From CAYSRJ01 sp964525675 (GTDB lineage Bacteria; Spirochaetota; B62-G9; DRHN01): DNA of 47,067 nucleotides. A program made the position numbers and the translations under genes. The DNA is taken from NCBI GenBank assembly GCA_964525675.1, contig CAZGJW010000007.1, forward strand, positions 1 through 47,067, written 5' to 3'. The stretch's first letter is position 1, and each line of letters opens with the position of its first letter. The notes under the pieces are model-generated. The model was not told the DNA's origin. It ran no database searches and saw only the letters and a program-made list of their open reading frames with translations. This document shows positions 22,776 through 31,492 of the stretch, piece after piece.

Positions 22776-23876
22776 ATGAAAACTTTGAAGTTATACATAT
22801 TGAGGGAGTTTTTACCAACATATATAGGAAGTATGGTATTTTTTTCGGTTATCCTTTTATTTGAACGATTAATGTATTTTGTTGGCCTTGTGGCCAAGGG
22901 TTATGCAAATATTATTGAATTAATCTTACTCATATTTTTTTCTCTCCCACCAATTCTTGCAGTTACAATGCCGATGTCTACACTTATGGGTGCACTTATT
23001 TCAGTAAGCAGATTATCTCATGATGGTGAAATTCTCGCTATAAAGGCAAGTGGAATACGTTTGTCAGCAGTCTTCATTGCTTTATACTTTGCCGGAATAT
23101 GTATTGGAATTGTTAGTTTTTTCCTTACTGACAAACTAGTTCCTGTATCAAACCTGAAGTTCAGAATTCTTTATGAAAAACTAATATTAACAAATCCTCA
23201 TATGCAGATTTATGAAAAGAGTATTAATAAAATAAATGATGATGTGACACTACTTGTAGATTATGTAGATGAAAAGACGGGTGCATTGATTAATATTACA
23301 ATTTTTGAACGGAGCGAAGGTGAAGACGAAAAAACGATAAATGCTCAGGACGGACATTTTGTTACCATAGGTGTTCCACAATCATATATTACACTTATGC
23401 TTCATTCAGGCAGCATTTTTTTATACTCTAAAACAAGTAAATTTTCTTCGAGCATAATAAAATTTGAGGCTATGAAACTCAACATCCCTGTAGAAAGCCG
23501 AGTTTTGAAGAGTATTGCAAAATCACCACTTGATATGGATCTAAAAGAACTTAAGGTCCAATTGAGTAATTACCCTGAGGGTTCCATAGAACATAAGGTA
23601 TATTTAATTGAATTTCATAAAAGAATCGCAATCCCGTTTGCATGTGTACTTTTTACATTCCTCGGTATTCCTTTTATTGTGAGAAAGAAAAGGACTGGTA
23701 AGGGGTTAGGCCTTGGCATAGGAGTTGTAATAATTTTTCTCTATTATGTATTCTTCATTACTCTTGAAAGAGTAGGAAAATCTGGAGTTTTTTCACCGTT
23801 TCTCACCGCATGGCTCCCAAATATACTCTTTTTTATAGCTGGATTGATAAACATCATTTTACAGCGAAAGAGTTAA
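22776..23876 (+). CDS. lptG: LptF/LptG-family lipopolysaccharide export permease
   Basis: This 366-residue inner-membrane protein, from the ATG at 22776, has the family start Lys-Leu-Tyr-Ile-Leu-Arg-Glu-Phe-Leu, three early helices, a jellyroll-type periplasmic domain (about residues 125-270) and three C-terminal helices that begin near Lys-Arg-Ile-Ala-Ile-Pro-Phe-Ala-Cys. Pro-Met-Ser-Thr-Leu-Met-Gly in helix 2 is characteristic. It extracts LPS from the inner membrane with LptB. LptF and LptG are hard to separate from sequence alone, and only one copy is here. It is followed by convergent DUF3108 and the heptose genes, which suggests an envelope-polysaccharide theme. The codon bias is AT-rich, unlike the genes left of 22 kb. 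Confidence 0.85.
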   Translation: MKTLKLYILREFLPTYIGSMVFFSVILLFERLMYFVGLVAKGYANIIELILLIFFSLPPILAVTMPMSTLMGALISVSRLSHDGEILAIKASGIRLSAVFIALYFAGICIGIVSFFLTDKLVPVSNLKFRILYEKLILTNPHMQIYEKSINKINDDVTLLVDYVDEKTGALINITIFERSEGEDEKTINAQDGHFVTIGVPQSYITLMLHSGSIFLYSKTSKFSSSIIKFEAMKLNIPVESRVLKSIAKSPLDMDLKELKVQLSNYPEGSIEHKVYLIEFHKRIAIPFACVLFTFLGIPFIVRKKRTGKGLGLGIGVVIIFLYYVFFITLERVGKSGVFSPFLTAWLPNILFFIAGLINIILQRKS

Positions 23877-24763
23877 AAAAAGGACCCGCTGGACTCTTTA
23901 AGGTATTCTGATAGTATTATTTCAACGTCAAGTTTGAATGGTACATAACGAGAATCAATAAACAGCATCAGTGGAAGGTGTAATTTGTCAACGCCAATAT
24001 AGAATTCAGTTTCATAACTTCCAATCTGTTTAAACATGTATACGGGAATCGCGCGCTTTTTCTTTAACTTAGGGATCGTTATCCATTTTTTCCCTCGATA
24101 TTCAAAGGATACCGATTTTAATTCTTTATTTTGTAAAAAATCGAAGTGCATTATCGTGCCTGTTTTTGAATAGTGAGGTACATTTTTTCGTATGTAATAA
24201 ATCATCGATATAATGTCCAAAATATTATTACCACCAATTATAAATAAAGGTGGGTTATTTTCCCCCACTTTATTAATTACAATCGTCCTGTTCCTTTGAT
24301 CGACATCATATACATAAATCTCTTCAATTTTTCCTTCCACCATTTCTTTTTCAATTCGAGTTGGTAAAAGAGTTTTTTTATCAATATAGATTCGCCATAA
24401 ATCATCAATTTTATAAAAAAAATTAAAGATGCTTGTTAGTTTTGTTTTAGCATCGACTCTGTACATTGCAGCATCATTTAATTGTTCAATTGAATATATA
24501 ATATTTGTGTGATACCCGACTTTAAACCCTCCTAAGAAAATGTCATAGGTGAGTTTTTCGCCGACTTTAAAATTATCTCCCATTCCATTAAAGGTAACAG
24601 TTATAAAAACTATGCATATAATTACAATTTTTATTATAGAAAGCATCAGTACATTGTTTAGATGGGTCATGGATGGAAGGAAATTCTTTAAAGAATCCCT
24701 GGTGAAGTATTTTCTGGATAACAGCCACTTGAAATTGTTTAACCGCATCAAAACCTTACGCAC
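23873..24763 (-). CDS. DUF3108-like envelope protein
   Basis: This 296-residue protein has about 39 basic residues, then a hydrophobic segment (about 41-58), then Gly-Asp-Asn-Phe-Lys-Val-Gly-Glu-Lys-Leu-Thr-Tyr-Asp-Ile-Phe-Leu-Gly-Gly-Phe-Lys-Val-Gly. That matches the start of DUF3108 proteins found in the periplasm of Gram-negatives. An internal Met at residue 40 would make the hydrophobic segment a plain signal peptide, so the true start may be near 24646. Its 3' end overlaps that of lptG by four bases, in convergent orientation. It is divergent from gmhA. The function is unknown. Confidence 0.65.
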   Translation of the reverse strand: MRKVLMRLNNFKWLLSRKYFTRDSLKNFLPSMTHLNNVLMLSIIKIVIICIVFITVTFNGMGDNFKVGEKLTYDIFLGGFKVGYHTNIIYSIEQLNDAAMYRVDAKTKLTSIFNFFYKIDDLWRIYIDKKTLLPTRIEKEMVEGKIEEIYVYDVDQRNRTIVINKVGENNPPLFIIGGNNILDIISMIYYIRKNVPHYSKTGTIMHFDFLQNKELKSVSFEYRGKKWITIPKLKKKRAIPVYMFKQIGSYETEFYIGVDKLHLPLMLFIDSRYVPFKLDVEIILSEYLKESSGSFF

Positions 24764-24775
24764 AATAGAAATATT

Positions 24776-24802
24776 TTGACTCCCAATTATTGTAATTATA
24801 AT
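24776..24802 (+). promoter_or_regulatory. Possible promoter of the heptose operon
   Basis: TTGACT (24776-24781) and TATAAT (24797-24802) face gmhA with a 15-base spacer, two bases shorter than ideal. A second -10-like TATACT follows at 24804. The start codon is 46 bases downstream of TATAAT. Confidence 0.45.
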
Positions 24803-24847
24803 GTATACTCTTAATAAATTATAGTAATTACTTTATCGGATAATAAT

Positions 24848-25432
24848 ATGATTGAAAAAGAACCTATCATTGAGAGCATTCAGGAACATATAACTGTTGT
24901 TAATGAGATCCTCCAAAATTGTATCAATCCTATTAGTGAGCTTGCCGGCAAGTTTGTAAAAACAATAAAAAGCGGTAATAAAATACTTCTAATGGGAAAT
25001 GGAGGAAGTGCCTCTGATTGTCAACATATCGCGGCAGAACTTGTTGGAAAGCTCCATGAGAAAAGAAGAGCTCTCCCCGCTATTGCACTGGCCTCTAATC
25101 CAGCAATTTTATCGGCAGTTGGGAATGATTTTTCATTTGATTGTATATTTGAAAGACAAATAGAGGCTTTATCAAATGAGGGAGATCTGGTAATTGGTAT
25201 TTCAACATCTGGAAATAGTATAAACGTCATTCAGGGCATAAAAAAGGCAAAAACTTTATCATGCTATACTGTAGGATTGTTAGGAAAAAATGGTGGTGAA
25301 ATTGCACGTATCGCTGATCTTTCAATCGTAATTCCCTCAAATGATACTGCTCGGATACAAGAATGCCATATTTTAATTGGGCATATTATTTGTGAGATCC
25401 TGGAAAAAGAGCTTCAAAATGAACAGCCTTGA
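24848..25432 (+). CDS. gmhA: Sedoheptulose-7-phosphate isomerase
   Basis: This 194-residue SIS-domain enzyme makes D-glycero-D-manno-heptose 7-phosphate, the first step toward ADP-heptose. Gly-Asn-Gly-Gly-Ser-Ala-Ser-Asp-Cys-Gln-His (about 50-60) with Ala-Ala-Glu, Ile-Ser-Thr-Ser-Gly-Asn-Ser and the late Glu-Cys-His-Ile-Leu-Ile-Gly-His (catalytic His) are all present. It overlaps hldE by 14 bases and begins an ADP-heptose gene set. The phosphatase GmhB is not in the window and must be encoded elsewhere. Confidence 0.95.
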   Translation: MIEKEPIIESIQEHITVVNEILQNCINPISELAGKFVKTIKSGNKILLMGNGGSASDCQHIAAELVGKLHEKRRALPAIALASNPAILSAVGNDFSFDCIFERQIEALSNEGDLVIGISTSGNSINVIQGIKKAKTLSCYTVGLLGKNGGEIARIADLSIVIPSNDTARIQECHILIGHIICEILEKELQNEQP

Positions 25433-26831
25433 TTTTTCAAGATTAAAGATCCTTGTTGTGGGTGATGTCATACTTGATCAGTACCATTTTGGTAAAGTTG
25501 ATAGAATCTCACCTGAGGCCCCGGTACCAGTAGTGCTGGTTGATAACACTAAACTTGTTATTGGTGGAGCAGGTAATGTCGCAAATAATATTGCCAACCT
25601 TGGAGCACAGGCTATATTGATAGCTCGAGTCGGGGATGATATAAATGGAAAATTATTAAAAAAATTACTGGATGAAAGCAAGATACAATCAGATTTTATT
25701 GTTAATTATGTACCTACGATCTTAAAAACAAGAATTATTGGTGACCATCAGCAAATTGTGCGGATGGACACAGAAACAATATATCATTTGAGTGAAGAAG
25801 AGACACAAAAGTTTAAAGAGAGTTTTACCAAGTATGTGGGAAATATGGATGCTGTTGTTATATCCGATTTTGGTAAGGGTTTCATTAATGGTGAAATCTC
25901 ACAGTTTATTATTCAGGCCTCTTCGAAGTTAAATAAAAAGGTCTTTATTGATCCAAAGTTCCTTGATTGGAGTATATACAATGGTGCATACATGGTTACA
26001 CCGAATCTTAAAGAATTTTCTTCCGTTGTGGGTCGAGAATTACAAAATGATGATTTGGAGATAGAATATTGGGGGAAAAAAGTTATTAAAAAATACGATA
26101 TCGATTATTTGCTTGTCACACGCTCAGATAAAGGGATGAGCTTAATTTCACATAATCAATGCCTCCATGTTCCAACAATGGTAAAGGAAGTATTTGATGT
26201 AAGTGGTGCGGGAGATACCGTTGTTGCCACTATTTCTACCTTTATTTCAAATGGAATTGATCTAGCAGAATCAATTAAACTGTCTAACAGGGCCGCTGGA
26301 ATTGTTGTTTCCAAGATAGGCACTTCGACTGTATCTGCGGACGAACTTATTTTCTCATGCGATAATAGAAAATTGGTCTCATTGCAAGAACTGCTTGTGC
26401 TTCTTCGGAAATATAAGAAAAGAAATAAAAAGGTAGTTTTCACTAATGGCTGTTTCGATATTCTCCATAAGGGTCATATCTATTGTCTTACGAAAGCAAA
26501 AGAATTTGGAGATATACTCATTGTTGGGCTAAACAGCGACATTTCTGTGAAAAGGAACAAAGGCACCGGAAGACCGATTATTAACGAGCATGATAGAGCA
26601 TTCCTTCTTGTGCATCTTGAAATTATCGATCATGTCATTATTTTTAATGAAGATACACCATATGAGCTGCTCTCCAGAATACGCCCTGATATTCTAATTA
26701 AGGGAGGAGATTATAAACATGAAGAAATTATTGGCAAAAAATTTGCCGTAGAAACCCACGTTATTCCAATATTGAACGGTTATTCAACATCCAAAATAAT
26801 CGAATCAATTAATAAAAGTATGAGTGATTGA
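25419..26831 (+). CDS. hldE: Bifunctional heptose-7-phosphate kinase / heptose-1-phosphate adenylyltransferase
   Basis: The protein has 470 residues from the ATG at 25419. The N-terminal ribokinase-like domain (about 1-310) phosphorylates C1 of heptose 7-phosphate, with Ser-Pro-Glu-Ala-Pro-Val-Pro-Val, Gly-Gly-Ala-Gly-Asn-Val-Ala-Asn-Asn and the catalytic Gly-Ala-Gly-Asp-Thr-Val. The C-terminal cytidylyltransferase-like domain (about 335-470), with Thr-Asn-Gly-Cys-Phe-Asp-Ile-Leu-His-x-Gly-His, transfers AMP to make ADP-heptose. The start lies inside the end of gmhA, a translational coupling. A longer in-frame start at 25377 would add 14 unrelated residues. Confidence 0.95.
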   Translation: MNSLDFSRLKILVVGDVILDQYHFGKVDRISPEAPVPVVLVDNTKLVIGGAGNVANNIANLGAQAILIARVGDDINGKLLKKLLDESKIQSDFIVNYVPTILKTRIIGDHQQIVRMDTETIYHLSEEETQKFKESFTKYVGNMDAVVISDFGKGFINGEISQFIIQASSKLNKKVFIDPKFLDWSIYNGAYMVTPNLKEFSSVVGRELQNDDLEIEYWGKKVIKKYDIDYLLVTRSDKGMSLISHNQCLHVPTMVKEVFDVSGAGDTVVATISTFISNGIDLAESIKLSNRAAGIVVSKIGTSTVSADELIFSCDNRKLVSLQELLVLLRKYKKRNKKVVFTNGCFDILHKGHIYCLTKAKEFGDILIVGLNSDISVKRNKGTGRPIINEHDRAFLLVHLEIIDHVIIFNEDTPYELLSRIRPDILIKGGDYKHEEIIGKKFAVETHVIPILNGYSTSKIIESINKSMSD

Positions 26832-26834
26832 TTA

Positions 26835-27773
26835 ATGATAATTGTAACAGGTGGGGCTGGTTTTATCGGTTCAAACATAATACGGTTTCTCAATAAAAAA
26901 GGTATCAGTAATGTAATTATTGTTGATGATCTCAAAACCCTATCCCAGAAAACAACCCTGGCGGAATTGAGATATATTGATTTAATTGATAAAAATGATT
27001 TTATAAAGAAATTGCGATATTTTGATAAGGTGGAAACTATTTTTCATAGTGGAGCCTGTACGAACACTTTGATAACTGATGAAAAATATATGATGTATAA
27101 TAATTATTATTATTCTAAAGTATTACTAAATCATGCGGTAAAGAACAGCATCTCGTTCATATATGCGTCATCGGCATCAGTTTATGGACTTGGTGTTAGA
27201 GGATTCTATGAAGAATCTCTATATGAATCACCTTTGAATATCTATGCTCACTCCAAACACCTGTTTGATAATTATGTTCGCAAGACTATCTCTCAAACAA
27301 AAACACAGATTGTAGGTCTTCGATATTTTAATGTATATGGACCATATGAAGAACATAAAAAAGAAATGGCTTCTGTGGTTTACCGGTTTTATCGACAGGC
27401 AATATGCGAGGGAGAGATCAAGCTTTTTAAGGGAAGTTCAGTTTTTAAAAGGGATTTTGTATTTGTTGATGATACTTGTGATATCAATCTATTCTTTTAC
27501 GAGAATAAGCAACTCAGTGGTATTTTTAATTGTGGAACAGGAAAAGCGGTGAGTTTTCTAACCATAGCAAAACAAATCAGTAAGCTGCTTAACAATAGTA
27601 AAATTGAATATATCCCTTTCCCTGAACATCTTCAGGGAAAATATCAAACTTTTACCAAGGCGGAGTTAATGAAATTAAGGACTGTCGGATATAATCGACC
27701 TTTTTTAGATATAAAAAACGGTATTAAGAAATACGTAAGGAGAATGAAAGATTTAACAAATAAATTTTGTTGA
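26835..27773 (+). CDS. hldD: ADP-L-glycero-D-manno-heptose 6-epimerase
   Basis: This 312-residue short-chain dehydrogenase-type enzyme has the NADP loop Gly-Gly-Ala-Gly-Phe-Ile-Gly-Ser-Asn (5-13), Ser-Ala-Ser-Val-Tyr-Gly and the catalytic pair in Tyr-Ala-His-Ser-Lys. It turns ADP-D,D-heptose into ADP-L,D-heptose, the donor for LPS heptosyltransferases and for protein heptosylation. It starts three bases after the hldE stop. A promoter begins at its last codon, directed at the peptide gene. Confidence 0.94.
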   Translation: MIIVTGGAGFIGSNIIRFLNKKGISNVIIVDDLKTLSQKTTLAELRYIDLIDKNDFIKKLRYFDKVETIFHSGACTNTLITDEKYMMYNNYYYSKVLLNHAVKNSISFIYASSASVYGLGVRGFYEESLYESPLNIYAHSKHLFDNYVRKTISQTKTQIVGLRYFNVYGPYEEHKKEMASVVYRFYRQAICEGEIKLFKGSSVFKRDFVFVDDTCDINLFFYENKQLSGIFNCGTGKAVSFLTIAKQISKLLNNSKIEYIPFPEHLQGKYQTFTKAELMKLRTVGYNRPFLDIKNGIKKYVRRMKDLTNKFC

Positions 27774-27798
27774 CATTTTTTTTATATTATGATTAAAT
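27770..27798 (+). promoter_or_regulatory. Possible promoter of the Tyr/Ser/Gly peptide gene
   Basis: TTGACA at 27770-27775 overlaps the hldD stop. A 17-base spacer leads to TTAAAT at 27793-27798. TATTAT at 27785 is an alternative but too close. The leader to the ATG at 27951 is about 145 bases long and holds no gene. Confidence 0.5.
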
Positions 27799-27950
27799 AA
27801 CGGTAAAATTTTTATAATTTGGTGTGGTACATATATAAAATAATGTGTCGGGGGATAGTGTCTGGGGTATATTTGGCTTGCATCTATTCCGGTGCGAAAC
27901 AATAGGACACAAACCAAGAAAAATGGAATGTTATAATAAAGGGGGATGCT

Positions 27951-28328
27951 ATGCATGAAGGGGGAAAGTCAGATAATAGTGAAGAAAAAGAAGTAATAGA
28001 TGAGAAAATAACAAGACGTGAGGCTCTAAAGCGAATTGGTGGACTTGCGATCGTTACTATTGCTGGACCAGCGTTTTTAACTGTTTCATGCAATAAAAAA
28101 GATGAAGATAAAGAAACTGAGGGAGGGACATACACAAGCGGAGGTTACACGAGCAAATATTCCAGTGGATATTCGAGTGGATATTCGAGTGGATCCGGTT
28201 ATTCTAGCCAGTACAGCAGTGGATACTACAGTCAATACTGCAGCGGTGGCGGATCGCTTTATTACTATAGTTACCATTGTTATTATTATTATAGAAGCTA
28301 TGGAAGTACATACTACAGCGGAGGCTAA
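27951..28328 (+). CDS. Tyr/Ser/Gly-rich protein with Tat-lipoprotein leader, candidate modified-peptide precursor
   Basis: This 125-residue protein has three parts. Residues 1-20 are acidic. Residues 21-47 read like a twin-arginine signal (Thr-Arg-Arg-Glu-Ala-Leu-Lys at 21-27), then a hydrophobic core and a lipobox-like Thr-Val-Ser-Cys with Cys47. Residues 58-125 contain 21 Tyr, 20 Ser, 15 Gly and 4 Thr out of 68, with repeats of Tyr-Ser-Ser-Gly at 70-81 and a Tyr run at 104-114. They include only two Cys (97, 110). A strong ribosome site (AAAGGGGG) precedes the ATG. Three radical SAM genes follow in the same direction. It is therefore a likely substrate that is modified in the cytoplasm, exported folded by Tat and anchored as a lipoprotein. 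I know no named family for it. Confidence 0.75.
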   Translation: MHEGGKSDNSEEKEVIDEKITRREALKRIGGLAIVTIAGPAFLTVSCNKKDEDKETEGGTYTSGGYTSKYSSGYSSGYSSGSGYSSQYSSGYYSQYCSGGGSLYYYSYHCYYYYRSYGSTYYSGG

Positions 28329-28527
28329 AGTTAAATGTCCTCGTGGCAAAGTTTTATGCCAAGTATAACACCCTAAAATAGTCCTTATAAATATTTTACC
28401 ATCCATAAATTATAGGGTATGTAGGATAATCCCCTTTTTACAAACTTGCATTACAACGGACAGTTCATGGGTTTTCATCATTTCATTCATATTAATCTGT
28501 ACAAGACATGGCAGGAGGCAAAAAAGC
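28329..28527 (+). other. Gap between peptide gene and enzymes, with small hairpin and repeat box
   Basis: No gene is visible. TGGCA (28344-28348) pairs with TGCCA (28357-28361), a weak stem that could attenuate transcription so that more peptide than enzyme is made. GGACAGTTCATGGGTTTTCAT at about 28458-28478 resembles the TTTGGACAG boxes near 22.7 kb. CAGGAGGC ahead of 28528 is the ribosome site of the first radical SAM gene. Confidence 0.45.
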
Positions 28528-29535
28528 ATGCCAAACATTCTTTTCACCCAGTATTGTGTCCGTTCCTGTCCGTACTGTTTTGCAAAGAAGCATATGTCGG
28601 AATCATCACCCGATGACGTTTTGTCGTGGGAAAATCTTATTTACCTTGTTGATTTTCTCCAGAAGTCAGGAGAAAAGCGGTTCTCGATACTGGGTGGCGA
28701 ACCAACTCTGCATCCAGATTTTAACAACATGGTCCTATATGTTCTTGAAAGAGGATTGGATGTCACCGTTTTTACAAGCGGTGTTATGAAAGAGGAAAAA
28801 CTTCAGGAAGCTGTATCATTTTTCAAGCCAGTACCCAGAGAACGGCTTTCCTTTATCTGTAATCTCAATGATCCGTTAAAAACCCCTAGCCCTCCTGCTG
28901 AGATTGAAAGCGTTAAACGATTTCTACGTGCATTTGGAGAAAAGGTGGTACCGGGTTTTAATATTTATAGAACTGATTTTGAGTTAGACTTCATTTTTCA
29001 GTATATTAATGAATATGGATTACAGCGGCACATACGTTTGGGTATTGCTCATCCTATTCCTGGCAGGAAGAATATATACATTGCCCTCGATGACATGGAA
29101 AAGGTTATAAACCGTGTCTTTTCATACATATCGCTTTTTGAACGCCTCAGAATTAAACCCGGACTCGATTGCGGTTTTCCAATGTGCAAGTTTACGGATG
29201 AGCAGCTTGCGTGGCTGTATCGCTATACGGGAGGAAAAAATGAATTTGGGTGTGGACCAGTTATTGATATAGGGCCTGATATGTCCGTCTGGTCCTGTTT
29301 TCCGCTTTCTTCATTTCATAAAAAATCGATTTTTGAGTTTAATTCACTTAAAGATATACATGAATACTATATGCATCTGCACGATTCGATCCGTATTGAG
29401 GCGGGAGGGATTTTTATAGAATGCGATGACTGCGTATTTCGTGATGATAAGAACTGTCATGGTGGTTGTGTTGCGCACAGTCTTTCTCGTTTTCAGGAAG
29501 AGGAGCCGCTGCGTCTCAAGGAGGTATATTTTTGA
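28528..29535 (+). CDS. Radical SAM protein 1 with SPASM-like cysteines
   Basis: This 335-residue protein has the radical SAM cluster motif right at the start, Cys10-x3-Cys14-x2-Cys17, and the Gly-Gly-Glu-Pro-Thr motif at 56-60. The C-terminal third carries many further cysteines (Asp-Cys-Gly-Phe-Pro-Met-Cys, Phe-Gly-Cys-Gly-Pro, Ser-Cys-Phe-Pro, Glu-Cys-Asp-Asp-Cys-x7-Cys-His-Gly-Gly-Cys), which fit SPASM auxiliary clusters. The family modifies peptides and proteins through a 5'-deoxyadenosyl radical. It sits two genes from the other radical SAM pair and differs clearly from them. Its stop overlaps the TTG start of the next gene (TTGA), so the two are coupled. Confidence 0.87.
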   Translation: MPNILFTQYCVRSCPYCFAKKHMSESSPDDVLSWENLIYLVDFLQKSGEKRFSILGGEPTLHPDFNNMVLYVLERGLDVTVFTSGVMKEEKLQEAVSFFKPVPRERLSFICNLNDPLKTPSPPAEIESVKRFLRAFGEKVVPGFNIYRTDFELDFIFQYINEYGLQRHIRLGIAHPIPGRKNIYIALDDMEKVINRVFSYISLFERLRIKPGLDCGFPMCKFTDEQLAWLYRYTGGKNEFGCGPVIDIGPDMSVWSCFPLSSFHKKSIFEFNSLKDIHEYYMHLHDSIRIEAGGIFIECDDCVFRDDKNCHGGCVAHSLSRFQEEEPLRLKEVYF

Positions 29536-30395
29536 ATCCCGATTTTTTCGTTTGCCCCCTTAACAAGAAATTAATACGTACGTTAAGGGAAAGATCTCTT
29601 GTTATCAAATTAGATAAAATACAGGATGTAGGGCAAGCTGTTGCTCTAGAAAAAGAGTTTGATTTTCATATTCACTGTCTTCAACTGGAAACTCAGACGC
29701 CACTTGCATCTATCCCTTTTCAAAATGATTGGCTGGACGTCCCTTTAGCGGTGTATACACCTTCATTAGGTAATTTTTTTGATTTTGTTGAAAAATTACC
29801 ACTTCTAAGACAGATTAATATCCGTGTATACTTGCCGACCAATAAAAAGGAGAATTATACGAACCTACAAATAATTTCATCTCTTGGTATTACATCAGCA
29901 CTGGAGTTCAAAAAGGATTATCTTGACTGGGAACTTATGACTGACCTTATGACCTATGCACTTTTACCTCTGGTACCACATGCTCCTATAGATCCATTTT
30001 ACTATATAGCAAATAGATATGATCCGCACAAAAGGAATGATTATAATTCAGTATATTTTAATGATTTTCGGTTTTACCTGCATCTGGATCATGACGGGCG
30101 TGTTTATTTCTCTCATGATGATTTAAAACAGGGTCATTATATTGCAGATAGTATAGAAGAACTGAATAATCCTGAAGTTGAAAAAGAACTGTCGAAAAGA
30201 TACTTCAGGTGGACTGGTTTCTTTTTAAAAACTGACGGATGTGCTTATTGTCCAGGCTGGAGGATATGCCTGGGCAAGTTTTCTGATACTGTTAAAAGTA
30301 TACCGGGATGTAGCAAATTTTTCTCAGAGTTTATGGACGTCATTGAACAGTATAAATCAATTCAGCGTGATAAGAAGGAAGTATGGCAACCCTGA
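29532..30395 (+). CDS. SPASM-like partner protein lacking the radical SAM cluster
   Basis: This 287-residue protein starts at TTG 29532, chosen because AAGGAGG precedes it and the in-frame ATG at 29466 adds 22 residues that are only the other frame of the neighbour. The Cys-x3-Cys-x2-Cys motif of radical SAM enzymes is absent. Near the C-terminus it has Cys237-x2-Cys240-x5-Cys246 and Cys260, in Cys-Ala-Tyr-Cys-Pro-Gly-Trp-Arg-Ile-Cys, like a SPASM tail. It may be a catalytically dead partner that presents the substrate or holds an extra cluster for protein 1. Split radical SAM plus SPASM-only pairs have precedent in GeoRSP-type systems. It overlaps the next gene by 13 bases. Confidence 0.72.
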   Translation: MNPDFFVCPLNKKLIRTLRERSLVIKLDKIQDVGQAVALEKEFDFHIHCLQLETQTPLASIPFQNDWLDVPLAVYTPSLGNFFDFVEKLPLLRQINIRVYLPTNKKENYTNLQIISSLGITSALEFKKDYLDWELMTDLMTYALLPLVPHAPIDPFYYIANRYDPHKRNDYNSVYFNDFRFYLHLDHDGRVYFSHDDLKQGHYIADSIEELNNPEVEKELSKRYFRWTGFFLKTDGCAYCPGWRICLGKFSDTVKSIPGCSKFFSEFMDVIEQYKSIQRDKKEVWQP

Positions 30396-31492
30396 TTCTT
30401 AAAGTTACTGAAAAATGCAACTCCAACTGCTACTACTGTGACGTTGTTAGAAAGAAGAATTCAGGTTCTTCAATGAGCCTTGAAGTACTTGAACAGGTAT
30501 TTATAAGGATCAATGAATTTCTTCTCAAAGAAAAAGAAGAAACTGTTGAAATTCTCTGGCATGGTGGCGAACCACTTCTCTCTGGTCCTGAATTCTACCT
30601 TACAGCTCTTGAGTTTCAGGAAAGATACTGTAATTCCACCAAAGACCGCATACGGTACAGTATGCAGACAAATCTTACCTGTTTTTCAGAGGACTTTATT
30701 GATGTGTTTAGAAAATTAGGAATGACCTCAATCGGTACCAGTTTTGACCCGGAGCCGAACATAAGAGGTCCTGGTACACCAAGCAATTCAGATTTATATA
30801 ACAGGCTCTTTATGGAAAAGCTTGAAATCCTGGAGTCAAACGGATTCGGCTGGGGCATGATCTATGTGGTAACTAAAAAGTCGCTTGCACATCCCCTTGA
30901 TGTCTTTTTCTTTCTTACGAATCTGTTGCTTACTGGTGGAATAAGTCTTAATCCGGTACTCATCTATGATAATAAAAGGAAGGATATTTCAATAACACCT
31001 GAAGAATTTGTTGATTTTCTAGGTGCAATCTTTCCTGTATGGTGGGAGCACCGATATCGTTATCCGGATCTTGAACCATTCCGTTCACTTTATGCAAATA
31101 TAATAGACGGAAACAGAATGCTCGGATGTGTGGACTCCGGTGATTGTACGTATCATCATATAAATGTAGCGCCTGATGGAGAAACATCCCAGTGTGGAAG
31201 ATCTGCCGACTGGGGGCTTCTTCAGTATGGAAATATCATGGATAAATCATTTTTTGATATTCTACATCATAAAGAAAGAGACCAGTTGAAGGAGAGAGTC
31301 GCATTGCTTTTTAGTGGTGAATGTAATAATTGTCGTTTCTGGGAGCTCTGCCACGGCGGATGTCCCCTTGATGCATATTCAAAACATCAAAGCTTCATGC
31401 ATAAAAGCGAGTGGTGTGACGCGAAGCGGGGATTTATTGAGAAATACTTTGAGCCTATTTCAGGAGTGAGGTTTGAGCCAAAAAACCAGTGA
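30383..31492 (+). CDS. Radical SAM/SPASM protein 2
   Basis: This 369-residue enzyme has Cys12-x3-Cys16-x2-Cys19 (Cys-Asn-Ser-Asn-Cys-Tyr-Tyr-Cys) and Gly-Gly-Glu-Pro at 61-64. Its full-looking SPASM domain contains Gly-Cys-Val, Gly-Asp-Cys, Ser-Gln-Cys-Gly-Arg, Glu-Cys-Asn-Asn-Cys, Leu-Cys-His-Gly-Gly-Cys-Pro and Glu-Trp-Cys. The arrangement is that of anaerobic sulfatase-maturase and peptide-maturase relatives, which act on Ser, Cys, Tyr or other side chains. It is clearly paralogous to the gene at 32422 over the whole length. The likely substrate is the Tyr/Ser/Gly protein at 27951, since no sulfatase is nearby. Confidence 0.9.
   Translation: MATLILKVTEKCNSNCYYCDVVRKKNSGSSMSLEVLEQVFIRINEFLLKEKEETVEILWHGGEPLLSGPEFYLTALEFQERYCNSTKDRIRYSMQTNLTCFSEDFIDVFRKLGMTSIGTSFDPEPNIRGPGTPSNSDLYNRLFMEKLEILESNGFGWGMIYVVTKKSLAHPLDVFFFLTNLLLTGGISLNPVLIYDNKRKDISITPEEFVDFLGAIFPVWWEHRYRYPDLEPFRSLYANIIDGNRMLGCVDSGDCTYHHINVAPDGETSQCGRSADWGLLQYGNIMDKSFFDILHHKERDQLKERVALLFSGECNNCRFWELCHGGCPLDAYSKHQSFMHKSEWCDAKRGFIEKYFEPISGVRFEPKNQ

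Noticed and set aside
28086..28406. Minus-strand frame of 106 codons and plus-strand frame of 88 codons over the Tyr/Ser/Gly protein
   Set aside because: Both are mirror images of the repeat codons in another frame. The leader, ribosome site and Tat motif support only the frame from 27951.
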